Of a DNA stretch of 64,000 nucleotides, positions 49,569 through 62,445 are shown one piece after another. The stretch covers positions 34,937,077-35,001,076 of the forward strand of contig NC_060233.1 of NCBI RefSeq assembly GCF_021155775.2, given 5' to 3'. Positions within the stretch are counted from its first letter, which is position 1. The number at the start of each line of letters is the position of its first letter. Below the pieces are notes generated by a model that made no database searches, was not told the origin of the DNA, and was given only the letters and a program-made list of their open reading frames with translations. The translations under genes and the position numbers were made by a program. This stretch comes from Neodiprion pinetum (taxonomy: Eukaryota > Arthropoda > Insecta > Hymenoptera > Diprionidae).

Positions 49569-49949
49569 AGGGAGCAGCCATAAATTGCGTCATCGAATTT
49601 TGAGGGTTTTCCACTCCCTCCTCCTTTTTTCATCTTCTATCAGATTTAAGAACTCCCCCCCTCCAAATGACATAAGAAAAATTGCCGTCTCCCCCTTCCA
49701 CCCCTATTACTGTTTGGGTGTTTAATACTCTTCACGGGCTCAACATTTTTTTAAACTAGCATAATGATAGGAAGTATATGCATTAAATTACAAAAACTTT
49801 GTCTATCATCTGTGATGGGAGCCACACTAGTCCCGACCCGCAGCGTCTCAGCGAAACCGCGGTAATATAAATATTTTTCATTTGTGAATTTTGCGTTTGG
49901 CATATGACGTCATAATTTCCGCCGATGTCGGAATTTATGGACGCTCCCT
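49569..49949. mobile_element. terminal-inverted-repeat element, 381 bp
   Basis: AGGGAGCAGCCATAAATTGC at 49569 matches the reverse complement of the right end, AGGGAGCGTCCATAAATTCC (ending 49949), with three mismatches over 20. ATA directly flanks both ends, a possible 3-bp target duplication. The interior has subterminal poly-C blocks (CTCCCTCC, CTCCCCCCCTCC) but no transposase. It is non-autonomous by appearance. Confidence 0.65.
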
Positions 49950-50396
49950 ATATTCGAACATTCGTACGTCGACGAAAAACGATTTCCAACAGCCTTCAAC
50001 TCTCTCGAATGGCGTATTCCCGATTTTCTGATTCCCTGACAGCGAAGTTTGGAAGAAAGGCCAACTGTCATCAGGGGCTGGGTAGGTACCCCGTCGACCG
50101 GCTTCATACCGCAGGTGCAAATACTCGTTATGGCCATTATCTCGTCCACTTGTATTGAGCAGTTCGCGGGGCGAGTGGGTGACCGACAATCGCGCGTCGG
50201 TGTGTACCTGTGTATATGATACAAGCTCGCGGGAGACGTTGGCGCCACCGTGGCGGCACCCAGCGGTGTGTTTCACCAAGAGCCTGATCGAGACTCTTGG
50301 AGCGAGTGAGTGAGGAAGGGGAAATAAAAGAGATCCAGCATACAGCATCCAGCATCCAGCGCCAGCACCGCGGACCGTGAACCACTCTGCATGCAT

Positions 50397-50562
50397 ACAC
50401 ACACACACACGCACACACATACGAAGATCAAGAGAGACGGAAGAGATCTTTGTACACCGCGCGGTCCTCTTATTAAATCACTAGTATAAAACTATAACGT
50501 TATGTTTATTATTTTCTCCGCTAGTACGATACATGCACGGATACGTCTGTGTGTGTGTGTGT
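50397..50562. repeat. (AC)n and (GT)n microsatellites
   Basis: (AC)n spans 50397-50419 and (GT)n spans 50548-50562, in opposite senses. A CAGCATC-type short repeat lies just before, at 50336-50360. CT-rich simple sequence follows at 51012-51036. Confidence 0.75.
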
Positions 50563-52305
50563 TTGTGCATCTGCATGTGTGGTACGCAAAGTTCTGGGCA
50601 ACCGGGAACGGCGCACGCGACTCTTTATTTCTTCGTCAGGACGGGGGGAAAGGGAGGACGGGAGAGACATAGAAAGAAATAGAGAGATGGAGAGAGAGAA
50701 CGATAATCCACACAGGACGTGATTATTGTATGTATAGGAGTAATATTACGACGCGCGTGCTCGAAAGTTGGAATCGAATGCTTCTTTAAATTTTTCACAT
50801 CGTTTTATTAATTGACTTTGTCTACCTCTTACATTCCTATCTATTCGTTGGCTTGATCAACGGATTAGGATAAAGCTGACATCGCAAGTCACAATCAGTT
50901 TTATATGCTCTGGTAGAGCCGCGTACGTTTTGTCCCATACATTCTTAGATCAGATATTCGGACAGTATTTATGTATGTAATAAATGAATCGTGTATTGGT
51001 GCTTTAATCCTTCTCTCTCTCTCTTTCTCTCTGTCTTTTGTTATGAATCGAGTGAGAACTAATGAAGCCGGCTATTACCTGCAGCCAAGGCAAAGTCTCT
51101 TTTCTATCAGTAGTAGTTTAATTTTAATGCGGAGTCGTTACATGTAGCATTCCGATTTGCTAAAAAGCTCAGTCATCAGATATGTAACTCTGCAAGTTTT
51201 GTACCGTTGGACTTTGTTTTTGGTCAGAACTTTTTCAGTCGACTAATTGCAAAACTGGTAAATATTTTTGAATCTTTTTGTACATCCATACTGTAAAGAA
51301 GTTGACTAACAGAGAATTCGGACAGAATGAAAGTATTGACTAGTTCAAAGTGACTCACAATCAGTTTATGCAATCCTAATACCATTGGAATTGCGGAAAG
51401 GACGGGAAAAATGAAAATAAGGAGACTTTACAATGTCGCTAGGATCAAAAAATGGTATAGTACAAGGTACCAAGGCGAGTATTATCGTTGGAGAGCATAA
51501 GACAGGATCTACCTCGGCAAGTTCCTCGCGGAGGTGGATGTACCGAAAGAGTTAACGGGGACCGGAGAACGGATACCCGGTATGGCAGACACGGCCGGGT
51601 CAATCCGGGTACACGGAATACAGCGTCACCTGACAGCGGGAGTCCTGGTTTTCGACGGATTTCGAGAACCCGCGGAGAGTCAGATTTAAGATCACGCGAG
51701 TTCGGGCTGCGGGCCGCATCGGCGCGTGTACCTCGAAGACCTCCGATGCCTCGTAACTCTTTTACTCTAGACCAGGCTTTGCTAGTGTGGTTGGTGCGGT
51801 ATCACGGACTCCCTCGATGCCTTACGAAATATTCATATCTCACTGTGCGCATTGTGTCTACGTGTGTATCGTATTATACATGGCACAGGTCCATATGGAT
51901 GCAACGCAATTACTCAGGCCTTCTTCTCGTGTCTAATAAAGGAGAATGAAGTTATCACTTTTACCGTCTGGTGGTGGGTGAGCTCCATAATACCTACTAC
52001 CTACCGTGCCGTTAGGAAATATGTTCTTCAACTTCGGATTCGTTGGTTCAGGTAGGCATATAAAGCCCTGATACGGTGCACTAGCCTCAGGTGTTGAAAC
52101 ACCTGAACCCTTGTTCAAAATTCATTCAACTTTTTATGACGAGTACGAGTGAAATACCGTGGGTGAATGAGTCTACCCAAAATAGTAAAATTTTTCGTTG
52201 CGATTCTAATTAGAAAATGACAACCACCCGTGTGGGTAACGTCGTTTAGGATCGGTTGGAATGATCGAAAGACGTTGATTTGAGGAAACGAGTTTCACCG
52301 GATGA

Positions 52306-53061
52306 AGAGTTAAAGACACTGTGAATTTCCACACACCGATACATGCCTGTACACGTTATTACCACTATACTAAAATACATAAGCGGTTTGGTGATTACGA
52401 CGGAGAGCTAGGTGCCGGTGGGCAGGTGCGTTTGTCTCTGCGTGGGCATCGGGTCTATAACGTAATATACCTGCCTACTTTGGCGCGGAAGAGTAGGTGC
52501 GCGTTGGAGTGTCGGTACGGTTATGAGACCATAAATATTATACGATGGCGCCGAATGATATTGTTTTACAAATCCAACAACGGGCAAAGGAGGTCGTTTG
52601 TCCGTGTGTTCGATGGAATTGAGAGGCCTTATAAACTTATAACCCGCCTCACGAAAGCTCCTACGGCTCTCCATGAGTTAAGGACACACGACGGTGATTA
52701 TTTTATTTGCTCCTCTTTCTCGACGCCCGTTGGTCGCGGTCAACGTGGAATTCCTCCGAACCGGGTTACGAACTCCACAGCGACCCGGCATATACGTACA
52801 CACGTCTTTTCTATTGATTTTTTTTCCTTCTTCAAAACTTTCTCGTTGTTTCGATTATCTCGCGATGCCTTCGTTTCGTTGCACTTTCGCCTCAATAATT
52901 TCAAACTCTGCTCACGACCTAGAATCATACAATTTATATACCTCGTTTACTGTTTTTCGTTCCTTAACGGAACCAGAAATGAAACACAGAACATGTTTAA
53001 ATCTTGTAATTCTCATCTTCCGAATACATCTTTTATATACGTTCGTGTAATGTGGAATTAG
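52306..53061 (+). CDS. orphan open reading frame of about 250 codons
   Basis: The frame is free of stops from 52306 to TAG at 53061 with no recognised domain. It begins without an early ATG; the first ATG is about 80 codons in (MILFYKSNNGQRRSFVRVFD). It is rich in Arg, Tyr and Phe, and its second half is a T-rich stretch, so composition may explain part of it. Antisense frames of 88 and 62 codons overlap it. I cannot assign a function and doubt that it is a normal gene. Confidence 0.15.
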   Translation, partial: RVKDTVNFHTPIHACTRYYHYTKIHKRFGDYDGELGAGGQVRLSLRGHRVYNVIYLPTLARKSRCALECRYGYETINIIRWRRMILFYKSNNGQRRSFVRVFDGIERPYKLITRLTKAPTALHELRTHDGDYFICSSFSTPVGRGQRGIPPNRVTNSTATRHIRTHVFSIDFFSFFKTFSLFRLSRDAFVSLHFRLNNFKLCSRPRIIQFIYLVYCFSFLNGTRNETQNMFKSCNSHLPNTSFIYVRVMWN

Positions 53062-53165
53062 GGTGTGCAAGTAGTTTATCGAGTCCAGAGTAACGATGAG
53101 CTTTCGTCCCAAACTAGAAACACATTTTGCAAAACTAGAGAGTAGCTTGCTTCTATATTCTGTAG

Positions 53166-53386
53166 CAGTTCGTGCAACAAGTCCAGAGAAAGTATCTTCT
53201 TCGCGATGTCGTTAAACCTTGTTCCTGGAATTGGACCGACAATGAATAATGACTGGGGAGGGCAAGTGTGCGACAACAAGAATAGTAAACGGGTTGTTTT
53301 TCGCCTTCATCGTCTAACAATTCATAAAGCTTCCCGGCCCTCCCGGTCTCCGGTGATCGATCGGTTTCGTCCTTGATCATCGACAG
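53166..53386 (+). other. candidate internal exon, coding status unclear
   Basis: The acceptor TTGCTTCTATATTCTGTAG (ending 53165) and the donor ATCGACAG|GTAAAT (53387) bracket 221 nt. The longest frame (MSLNLVPGIGPTMNNDWGGQ...) stops shortly before the donor, so a non-coding exon is more likely. Evidence is the splice sites only. Confidence 0.2.
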
Positions 53387-54200
53387 GTAAATCATTCGTC
53401 CGTAATGTCCGTGTAAGACACCTGAATAGCTTCCGAGAGAGGGAAGTTATAGTTGCGCAGGGTGCAGAGGGCGTACGCCAAGCTTAGATCCGTAACCGTA
53501 CCAGCCTTCGGCCCCATCGACCTTACGCTGTAATCATCACAGCCAAGATTCGTTGATTGAACCGCACCTCCGTTCGCCGGGGGGTCGCATCCTTCCTCGA
53601 TATAACCCGAAGCAATCAGAGCTTCGGCTACGCCCGTGATGCGACGCGCACTTATGTTGCATGCATACCGCACTCGTTTGTGTTGGAAGGGCAATTAGCC
53701 TGAACGTGGTCGCACACCTTATATCGAAGTCTATCGAAGTGTGTCGAGTCCGATCAGAAGGTAGTGGCATCCTGTCCACCAAGTTGATTTATGGGGTATT
53801 GTTTTGTGCCCTGGCGGGTAAGAGGAGGATGAGGAGTGCGGACCGTGAGCGGGAATGGTCGAAACGCGAGCGGGTCGGGAATAGTGGTTTGTACGGAGGC
53901 GACCCGGTGACTCGACCTGACCGGAGTCGACGTCCTATGGGCTCATTAGTCGTCTTGATGTCTTTCTTAATTGTCGATTCACCTTATTTATTGCCAACGA
54001 TCGCGATATGCCCGTTTGTTGCCACCAGCTCGGTCAACTGAGAAATCCTCGTGCTGCTGCGGAGGAGACCAATTTACTTCAGCCTCGGAGGAAATTGTCT
54101 CTTTCTCTTCAGAGAGACTCCCGCGACTCTGCGTAGTATACCTCACCACCGGGACGCCGTTAAACTTGAGAAAGAAGAGTGGAAGAAGGAAGAGAGGCGT

Positions 54201-54228
54201 GGGCGGGGGAGGGGAGGGGGGGTGGGGG
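54201..54228 (+). other. G-quadruplex-type run
   Basis: Five consecutive G-tracts of three or more (GGGCGGGGGAGGGG then AGGGGGGGTGGGGG) separated by single bases. This meets the usual G4 pattern on the plus strand. Confidence 0.7.
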
Positions 54229-55402
54229 CGATGGAGATAGAACAAGCCGGCGTACGCTCAATTGGATCGTGCATACACACCGGTAGTTACTTGTGTACGT
54301 GTATTGCAGACATTTTGATTGGTATGAACGGGTATAGGTACCGAACGATTTAAATAACGACCGAGATTCCATCCTCGAGTGGATTGATTTGCAAAAGCCT
54401 AGGGTTAACTTTTCTTGATCGTAACGATTTCGGGTTTCTCAGAAAATATTCTTTTCTTTCGCTGGATTTACGTTTTTTTTTTATATTTTCCTAGACTAGG
54501 TGTATACATTATGTACTATAAACGACTGAATGGTCAAATGTTATTGTAGATATGATGAGAGTCTGAAGGTTTGTTGATTAATTTTGATTCGGTAATTTCA
54601 AAAAGCATTTCAGGAAATTCATTATCTATAGGTGTTTCATTTTTACTCGATGCGAATAGTGGAATATAATCGGCAACCGAAATCATAACAGCAGTTTTTG
54701 TGCTAACAATATTTATACCTCTCAGATTTGATCACGTAAATATCATGAGTCGATTCAGTATTGATTTTTTGAACACATTACTAAGTACCTACCTTGAGAC
54801 TTTTCAAACCTGGATGAGAAATTATTCTCTATTTATTTATCACGAAATTAAACAATCTTCCGTGATATCTCCGGCAACACTGTTGCGTGAAGAAGCATAG
54901 ATGAACTCGAAGGCTGCACCCGAGCAGCGAAAAAATGAATCTTGTAGGTCGTAGATTGGCTCGTGGCAAGAAGAGACCGCTAACCATTTCCGGGTAGAAT
55001 CTTCGTGCAGCGAGGCGATTGGGCATACGTATCGGCCGCACGATGCCCCAAAGCTAACTGACCTCAGCTAGCCTAGCCAAGGAATCTGAGGGAGACCCCA
55101 GACCCTGTGCCTCTGCAGCTCCGGTCTAATCTTACGTATAAGTTATCCATGTAGAGGCGTCGTCTTTGAGACGACGACGACGATGAAGAGGAGGAGAGGA
55201 AGAACTGGGAAGAGAGGGTCCCGGGCATTTTGGATCCAGATCTAGTGAGGCTAGAACGTTTCTGCCGAGCCGGGCGAAGCAAGGACTTCCTTGCTCCTCC
55301 GCACTGGCATTAACTAAAAATGACTGCCGACGGTTTCCGGGTCTCAGGTTCATCGAGGCAGCTCGTGGCTAGGAGGATCAGGTGTCATTACAGACCTTGC
55401 AG

Positions 55403-57440
55403 CGAGTCGCGGCATGGCAGCCGGAGACGCCACGGAATCTTGGGGTTACGTCGACGACCCGGACACCCTGACCTCCCTCTTCCGTCGACCACCGCGAGGT
55501 CAGGGGCGTAGCTGCGACGCGCGTCAATCATGTACCGTTGAAATGTCTTATAAGTTCTAGACCAACTGCACCTTCAGACCTCGTTATTGTTAGACTCGCG
55601 GGACAGAGTATTTTTTCTCTCTTTACCGTCAAGTTTCGATCGGTCAGACCGTCCGTGATTAGGTAGTCATCAAATGCAAAAATTGAACATTTGAAATTTG
55701 AGACTGGCACTTCAAGTTTTAAGTCGAGGTCAACATTTTGGTAAAAATACATTTTAGGGATGATTTTTTGTGGCGAAACAGGTCAGATGTTTATACATTC
55801 CCAGTTCAAGACATATAACGAATTCAGCCAAAGTCTTTATTGGGTCTGAAAACCTATTTGAAATTACAGGTTCACGAAGGTATTGTTTGCGCGAAGGACA
55901 GTATTTTGTGGGGGCATACGTACGGCCCCTCATCAATTATTCGTAAATTAGACCTGCCTCTTAATAAAAATGAGTTATAATTAATTGTTACACATAACGA
56001 CAAGCTAGAATCGAAAATCTATCATGAATTGTGTTGCCGAACATAACTCCTAAAAAGTTGTGGTTATGAAAATTCTTCTGCTCGTGATATTTTTCCAAGT
56101 TTTATCATTACTATTTTCTTAAATATTCGGTGACTCCCTGTGTTTATCGTCGTTACGGCTTTTTTAGAATTTATTACATGAGTAGGACAGTTGGTATCAG
56201 ACATCTAGAATTATTTTGCACTTTATTGTAGAGAAAAATCAGTAAATTGTTAAATATTCGGGTTCGTGCAAAGAATACCTTAACGCACAAAGTATAACAA
56301 GGGCGAACGACAACTGCGTTTTCTAGATATTATTTTTAGGCAGTGTCACCTAAAAGCTTTGGAAATGTAATTCATTTTAAAGAAAGTCACAATCATCTCA
56401 CACAAGAATGCATCAGTCAGAAAAATCTGCTTCGCAAAATAAGGATAGCGACTGAAATTAATTTCTATAAGGATCATCTCACTTCAGAATCTTGAATAGA
56501 TGGTCGGTATTCATTAACGCCTCAGCAATTTAACCTCATACGTATCACTATCGGCCAGTTAAGTACACGTCGTCATCAGCACGGATATCACGGTTCTTTT
56601 AATCGACTCTCATTGTGACACGTTAATGAGGCTGCATCGTTCTTTCACGTTTCTGTCCGAAGATTCAATTTATCATCGTTTTCGTATGGTTTTTGCACAC
56701 TACCGCGGAGCGCAGCCTCTTTCCAGAGCCATGTTGACTGCACGCTCTGCATGAGGTAGGGTCCTAGAGCGAGAGAGGGATAAGACAGGAGGAGGGCGAG
56801 AGAGGGAGAAGGAGTAAGATAGAAAGGTTGGGAGAAGCGAAGATGCGGCAGCATCAGCGGTGGCAGGAGCACGCGTTGGCACGGCGATGCCATCTTGACC
56901 CGCGGTCTGGCTGTCACCTTGATTGACTGATTAACATCATTAGAGGCTTCCCAACAAGCCTTGAGGATCTGATCGAGCCTGGACCGTTACCGTCCTTCTG
57001 GACACGGTGCTTAAAATGTTAATAAGGACTATCTAATAATATTCAGTAGCTCAAACAACTCGAGATAACACTCCGATCACCGCCAACCGTACACCGAAGC
57101 CTTGTTTTGGCTCTTTCAGGCTTGAATAAATACCGATATCACGGACCGGGGTCTGACGGATGCCCAAAGCCTTCCTTGCTCACGTCAGTTTACCAAAAAA
57201 CGATACAACAGAAAATACTCTTTTCGGTGGTAGCCAACAAACAGGTCCTCCTCATCTCTTCAGATTCTCTCATTTGCATCACAGCCCTTGCGATCGGACG
57301 AGCGAAAATCAAGCTCGCCGGCATCCCCATTTTTTACTCCTTTTGCGGCATCGTCTCATTTTTCTTCTTCTTATTCTTCATCTTCGTTGCGCACTCCGTT
57401 GTTGTATTGGTAATATCTGAAAAAGGTTGGATCTCCCCTA
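55403..57440 (+). CDS. candidate first coding exons of an unrecognised plus-strand gene
   Basis: Exon 55403-55498 has acceptor ACAGACCTTGCAG, ATG at 55414 in the good context CGCGGCATGGC, and reads MAAGDATESWGYVDDPDTLT to a donor CGAG|GTCAGG. It joins in phase to 57120-57440, which has a strong acceptor GTTTTGGCTCTTTCAG and a consensus donor CCTA|GTAAGT. The only frame open through the second exon is the one that joins; it reads LNKYRYHGPGSDGCPKPSLL and contains a strongly hydrophobic stretch (GIVSFFFFLFFIFVAHSVVV). The sequence 55.0-55.4 kb is CpG-rich. No family is recognised, and part of the hydrophobic stretch is a TTC-rich simple sequence. Confidence 0.25.
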
Positions 57441-60400
57441 GTAAGTGATCGGCAGAAAAAGGAGAAGAACATCTTTTACTTATTCGCATTCCTTTCTGTA
57501 AGGTGTTGCCATTGCGGACTAGGGACGTAAGATTACTTGGAACGCGTTTCAGAGCAGGTATTCCTTTGAGTGGGCATTGAAATTTCGTACAATGCCTCCT
57601 CTTGTTATGTTTAGTCTATAACGCCAATGCGAAACACCGTGCTTTGACTGAAGGATTCTTTTTCCTTTTTGTAAGGTTGTATCGGGGCACCTGTTTTGCA
57701 GTTTGCAAAGTGCACAGTAGCACCAAAAGTAAAACTATATCTCGTCAAACGTCGCGTTGCAAATTTTAGAACCGTTACACAAAAATATTCTTTCACGTTG
57801 AATGGCCATTTTACCGACGATGAAACAGGATTTGATGCGGAAATAGCACACTGATCTTAATGCTGTCCTATATATAGTCGAGGGTAACAAAATAGTTCAG
57901 GTCTGTCTAGGTGGTCCGATTTTGGTCATGCCTATCTGCAGATAAAAATTTATATAAAAATAACTGCCCGAGAGTACAAGGGGCGACGAACGAAATGATA
58001 CAAAGGGAGTTTTGTAGGACTGTCTACGGACGTCGCGTTGCGTCGCGTCGCTTCATCTTCACGGAGGGTACCTACTCCGATAAATCTCTGAGCTCTCGGA
58101 CGTGTTTTCGTGGCAGGCCACTCGACCGTACGGACTAAATCTCTTTCGATATAAAAGGTTTTTGAATAGTGGGAGGAACTTGTAGAAGTCCGATCTTTTG
58201 TTAACGACGCACAAAGTTGTCACGCGATCGTCGTTGGCTGCGACTTCTTTTTACCAACTTACCACTGCCAGACTTACACTTATAGATATTCTATTCCTTA
58301 TACAGTCTATCGTTCAACTTTTCAACTATTATTTCTCGGGATAAAAGGCCACTCTTTCCGGGGTGAAAATTTTAGATAGGCACAGTTGCGAGTTTACCGC
58401 TTAAATCCGATTTGCCGACAGGTTGCTTTTCATGTTTGTCATTTAAAAATTATTTCTTCTATTTACGAGTCGTGTCGAATTGTGCTAGGAATTACTGTAA
58501 ATTATACCAGGTCACCAGATTATTACTTCGAAAATATTCTTTCGAATGAAATAGTCGCTCGAGAAATCTGGTTGGGAGTTAGAAATTTTACGAGCTTTTC
58601 GATTGGAATCTAATTTCGTCGGATGAAGTAGGCAGCCAGAGTGACGATTTACGTTTATGTCAATGCCGGACAGTTCCTGGTTGAAAAACTTCGTCTCTTC
58701 TCCATATTCATATTATATTATGTATATTATACTTTGGCGAAGCTATATAACTAGTTTATTATTTGAAAACGGTGTGGCGCTTATAATTTCACGTCATTGT
58801 ACGAGTGTATAATATATCCAAGGTTGGGCGGTGCGTGGTATTTCCGAAAGTTTAATATACCTGCAAATGACGTTGTAAATCATTCGAAAATTCTTGGCAT
58901 TCCAACGCGCGAAAAGAAGCTGCTGATGCTGATGCTGCCGCTTTGGCATAAGATATACGCTATTCGATGTCTATGTGTGTATGTGTGTGTGTGTGTGTGA
59001 GTGAGCGAGTGTGGGTGGGTGGGTCCGCGAGCTTACGTATAAGAAGAAGAGAGCCGAAGAGAGAAAAACAGAGACGAAGAAAGGACGAGAAGTGTCGCTG
59101 CTCCGAACGGCGAAGGCGTGTATGTATACCTATACACAGCACGCGGTACACTTGTACCCTGAGCCATTCTTTTCACCTTGAACATAGTAAATTCCTCTAT
59201 ACACCTTCGTGTTCATTCATGGTTACCGGCGACAATGCCTGTGCACCTTACGCTGTCATAGAATTTAACCTCGCTTTTAGAATGAACGAGGAGGTTGGCA
59301 TGAGGACGAGGAGGAGCAGGAGGAGAAGTGGCGGCAAAGAGGGAGATAGAGGGAAGGAGAGGAAAGGAGCAAAAAGTAGGCTAGACCGCCGACCGCCGGC
59401 AAAATTCTTCTCTCAAGTTTACCCCATAGAAAAGTTCCTATTATACTTTGACGTCGACGCTGACATTTTTGGAATTATCTCATTTCGTGTTGATTTTATC
59501 GCATGTTTACCTTCTGGAACTAGATCTATTATCTATGGTGTTTTTTTTTTTTTTGTTACTTCTTTTACTTTCATAATCTCTCTCTTTCTCTCTTTCTCAC
59601 CCTATCTCTCTCTTCTGATTTCTTTTTACCTACTTTACCAATGGAGATCCAAGTCTTTCTACATACCGTAACGTCCTTTGACTGAAATCTGGACCGACTA
59701 TATTCCAAAAGAAGAATAAAGCTTTTCCCTCGACTTCTTACAGCACCGAATGGACGGTTTAAACCTCTTTATTTTTTCTAACGCTATACATATACGCTAT
59801 CAAAACCATGGTTTCTGTACTGGGTCTTTTTATATACATTCAATGCAGCGACCTTCTTTACACGCTGCTTGTCGAAATTCTTCACGAAATTATGTGGACA
59901 TAAATATTTTTATTATCTTTCTTTAAACAAAGTTACGATCTCTGCAAACGGCTCATCAGCATCGTTTAATTATCGGTTAAAGGTGATCGTCGAATACGGA
60001 GAACTCGGTTAGTTTATTTTTCATACGGTGGTCAAGTCGGCTAGTTCCCCCGACGGGAGTTCGTTTAGTTATCCAATTTTAAACAAATTTTTTATCCCGC
60101 TCGTAACAAGATATACGCCTATATTTCCAAACACGCTTTTTCGTCGCTGTTGCCGACTGTTTCGAATTCCACGCTCAGGTGTGGCCATACCGTCATCTTT
60201 CTAAGGTATGCATTTCGCTGTTACATCGCTCGCTCCACGGGCTCCTAGCTTGTCAGCTTTGCGGTATTGTGAGCCAGCAGTCGACAGAAAAGAACGACAA
60301 AAGATGCGCCGAGCATAAACTGTTACGCCGTTTTTTCCGATAGACGCCATACCACTACGCGGTAAAACATCTGAGGAGTTTGGCGAACCTCGAAGGCTCG

Positions 60401-62445
60401 TCGGAGACGCAGTGTCAAAGGAATACCATTAACACCACATACTTTTTGCAACATGGGTCTTGGACAGTGAAGAGAGCATGAAAAAAAAAAAAACAAAAAC
60501 CATACTCGGCAAAGATTAGCACGTCTAGGGTAGTGCAATCCTCTCATTCTCATCTTCTTTTGGGAAAAGCGTTACTGTATTCATTTTTCCTTCACCTTTA
60601 CCAACGCGGTGCTGTAAAATCGGAAAGTCTTTCCTTCGGTTGACTGATTTTTTTTTTGTTTTGCGAATTGGGTATCGAAAGTTCAAAGTTTATCTTCCCT
60701 TTATGGATAAAGTTGTAGACGGCGTTAGGAAAATATTTGATTTACACCTGTTCAGAGGAAGGATGTATGAGCATTTTTAATTTGAACCTTTGTGAAAGTA
60801 CGCTGTTTAACTTGCATAATCAGGAGTGCACTTGGTCCCAGCGCGCGGCGCGGCGTCTCTCTGTCTGGTACCGAGGGCCGGAAAGGTCCTGCGCTCCGGG
60901 CTCTCAACTTTCAAGGTCCTTTGTCCCCGGCGTATAATACGGCAAGAACGCTGCAGGACACCGGTTCATTCATTCCTTTCCCACAGGATTGCCCGAATCC
61001 TGGAAACCTTTTCTATCCATTGTCAGATATACGTTTTTTCCCTCTTTCTTTCATTCTCTTTTCTCCTTCTTGTTTTTTTTTTTTTTTCTTTTCTTTCTAC
61101 TGCACTGAATTTTTTTCACTCCCTCTCTTTGCATGGGAACCAGACTACGTGAAAACCACTTTTCTAGCTGTGAATTCTTTCCCATTTATACTTAACCCAG
61201 TCCAAGATTTTCCATTCAAAGTACGGAGATTATCGGCTTACGATCCTCTTCTGATCATGCAATCTTTCGCAATCCTTTGGGACTTTTCGCTGAGATACTC
61301 CGGACCCTAGTATTTCTTTATTTTTTACTTCTGGCTCGGTACGGCTGAGTGACGATGGTACCGTTTGCGGCTTATGCCTCACAGTCGCGAATACCAACTT
61401 CCAGGGTTACCTTAATCTCTTCGTGCGGTTTTGTCAAATTCTTACCTCTTTTTTTCACCCTCACGAACTGTTGGTCGAAGGTCAGATAACGCAGTGACGA
61501 GGATCACACAATCCTTTCAGCCGGTGAAGAGGGCAGCAATGATTTTAAGGATTTTAAGGATTTCCCGGAATTTCATGATCTCCAGATTTCAACGAGTGGG
61601 GTGTGTTTGTGGATCTCACACCCCTTTATTCTCAGAACTAGAGCGGAAAAAAATGTGAAAATCGGAAATGGAGAGCTGCAAGGCCTCAGTATTTTATGAG
61701 ATGAGTCGAATTGAGAAAAATATTGGTTTTTAAATGGTCTTTAAGGTAGTTGCAAGTTTTTACTCGATAGTTTTGAAATTGAATAATTTTCTGGTTATTC
61801 ATTACATCGAATCCAGGAAGTATGAGGTAATGAGAAAACGGCTTCGGTTTCCACGAACATCGCAAGACAACAACTGTACGTGTACCCGATCCAGCTATTT
61901 CATCTCGGGCTCCAAAATGTGGGTAATTTCGTTTCCTGGAAAGAAGATCTTTAATCTTGGCAAACGGTTATTCAGAGATGAAAAAATGTAAAATATGACG
62001 AAAATAGGTCCGTAAAAATACACCGGAACCATTTAAACCGAAACCTTTAAATTCCGACTCAGCACCTGCAGTCAGCAGATTCAAACTGACAGGATTAGTC
62101 TGAGTTCGCATTCTTGCATCACTTCGGCGACCTCCGCACTTCCTCCTTTCCATCATCCTGAGCAGGTAGCCGGCAGGCTGGTCTCATTCCCATTGAACTT
62201 ATTCTTCGAATCCTCGAAAGCAGAATTGAATCCGGGACATGAAAATGATAAGTGCAAATAATGTGTGCAACGCGATGGGTATTATGAATTATTGAGGATT
62301 AGAGTCCAGCTCCGGGCTAGCTGACTGTTAAGTTTCGAGTGTAAGTGTTGTGAGCGATCCGCAGGCTGCCGTGATCAATTTATAAGAACCGTTAAATTTC
62401 ACGTGTATTTCTTTATGGTTGATGATTGTTGATTCTTCCCCCCAA
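57441..62445. other. intergenic or intronic DNA with simple sequence
   Basis: Contains (TG)n at 58977-58998 running into GAGTGAGCGAG and GGGTGGGT, purine-rich tracts at 59039-59090 and 59300-59370, CT-rich runs at 59578-59625 and 61040-61090, and a GC-rich patch at 60838-60900. A good acceptor (CATTCCTTTCCCACAG, ending 60986) has no obvious partner donor. I see no supportable gene. Confidence 0.55.

Noticed and set aside
51488..51949. 153-codon open frame on the plus strand
   Set aside because: Starts at TTG, Arg/Gly/Pro-rich translation of a GC-rich patch, and the antisense strand is equally open over part of it. No homology recognised.
53392..53694. 100-codon frame on the minus strand (GCDDYSVRSMGPKAGTVTDL)
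   Set aside because: It reads naturally but has no recognised domain, a long plus-strand frame overlaps it, and the flanking splice sites are weak. Left out for lack of support.
58967..59671. 234-codon open frame on the plus strand
   Set aside because: It is built from (TG)n, purine-rich and CT-rich simple sequence (repeating Cys-Val, then Arg/Glu/Lys, then Phe/Ser/Leu). No domain and no coherent composition.
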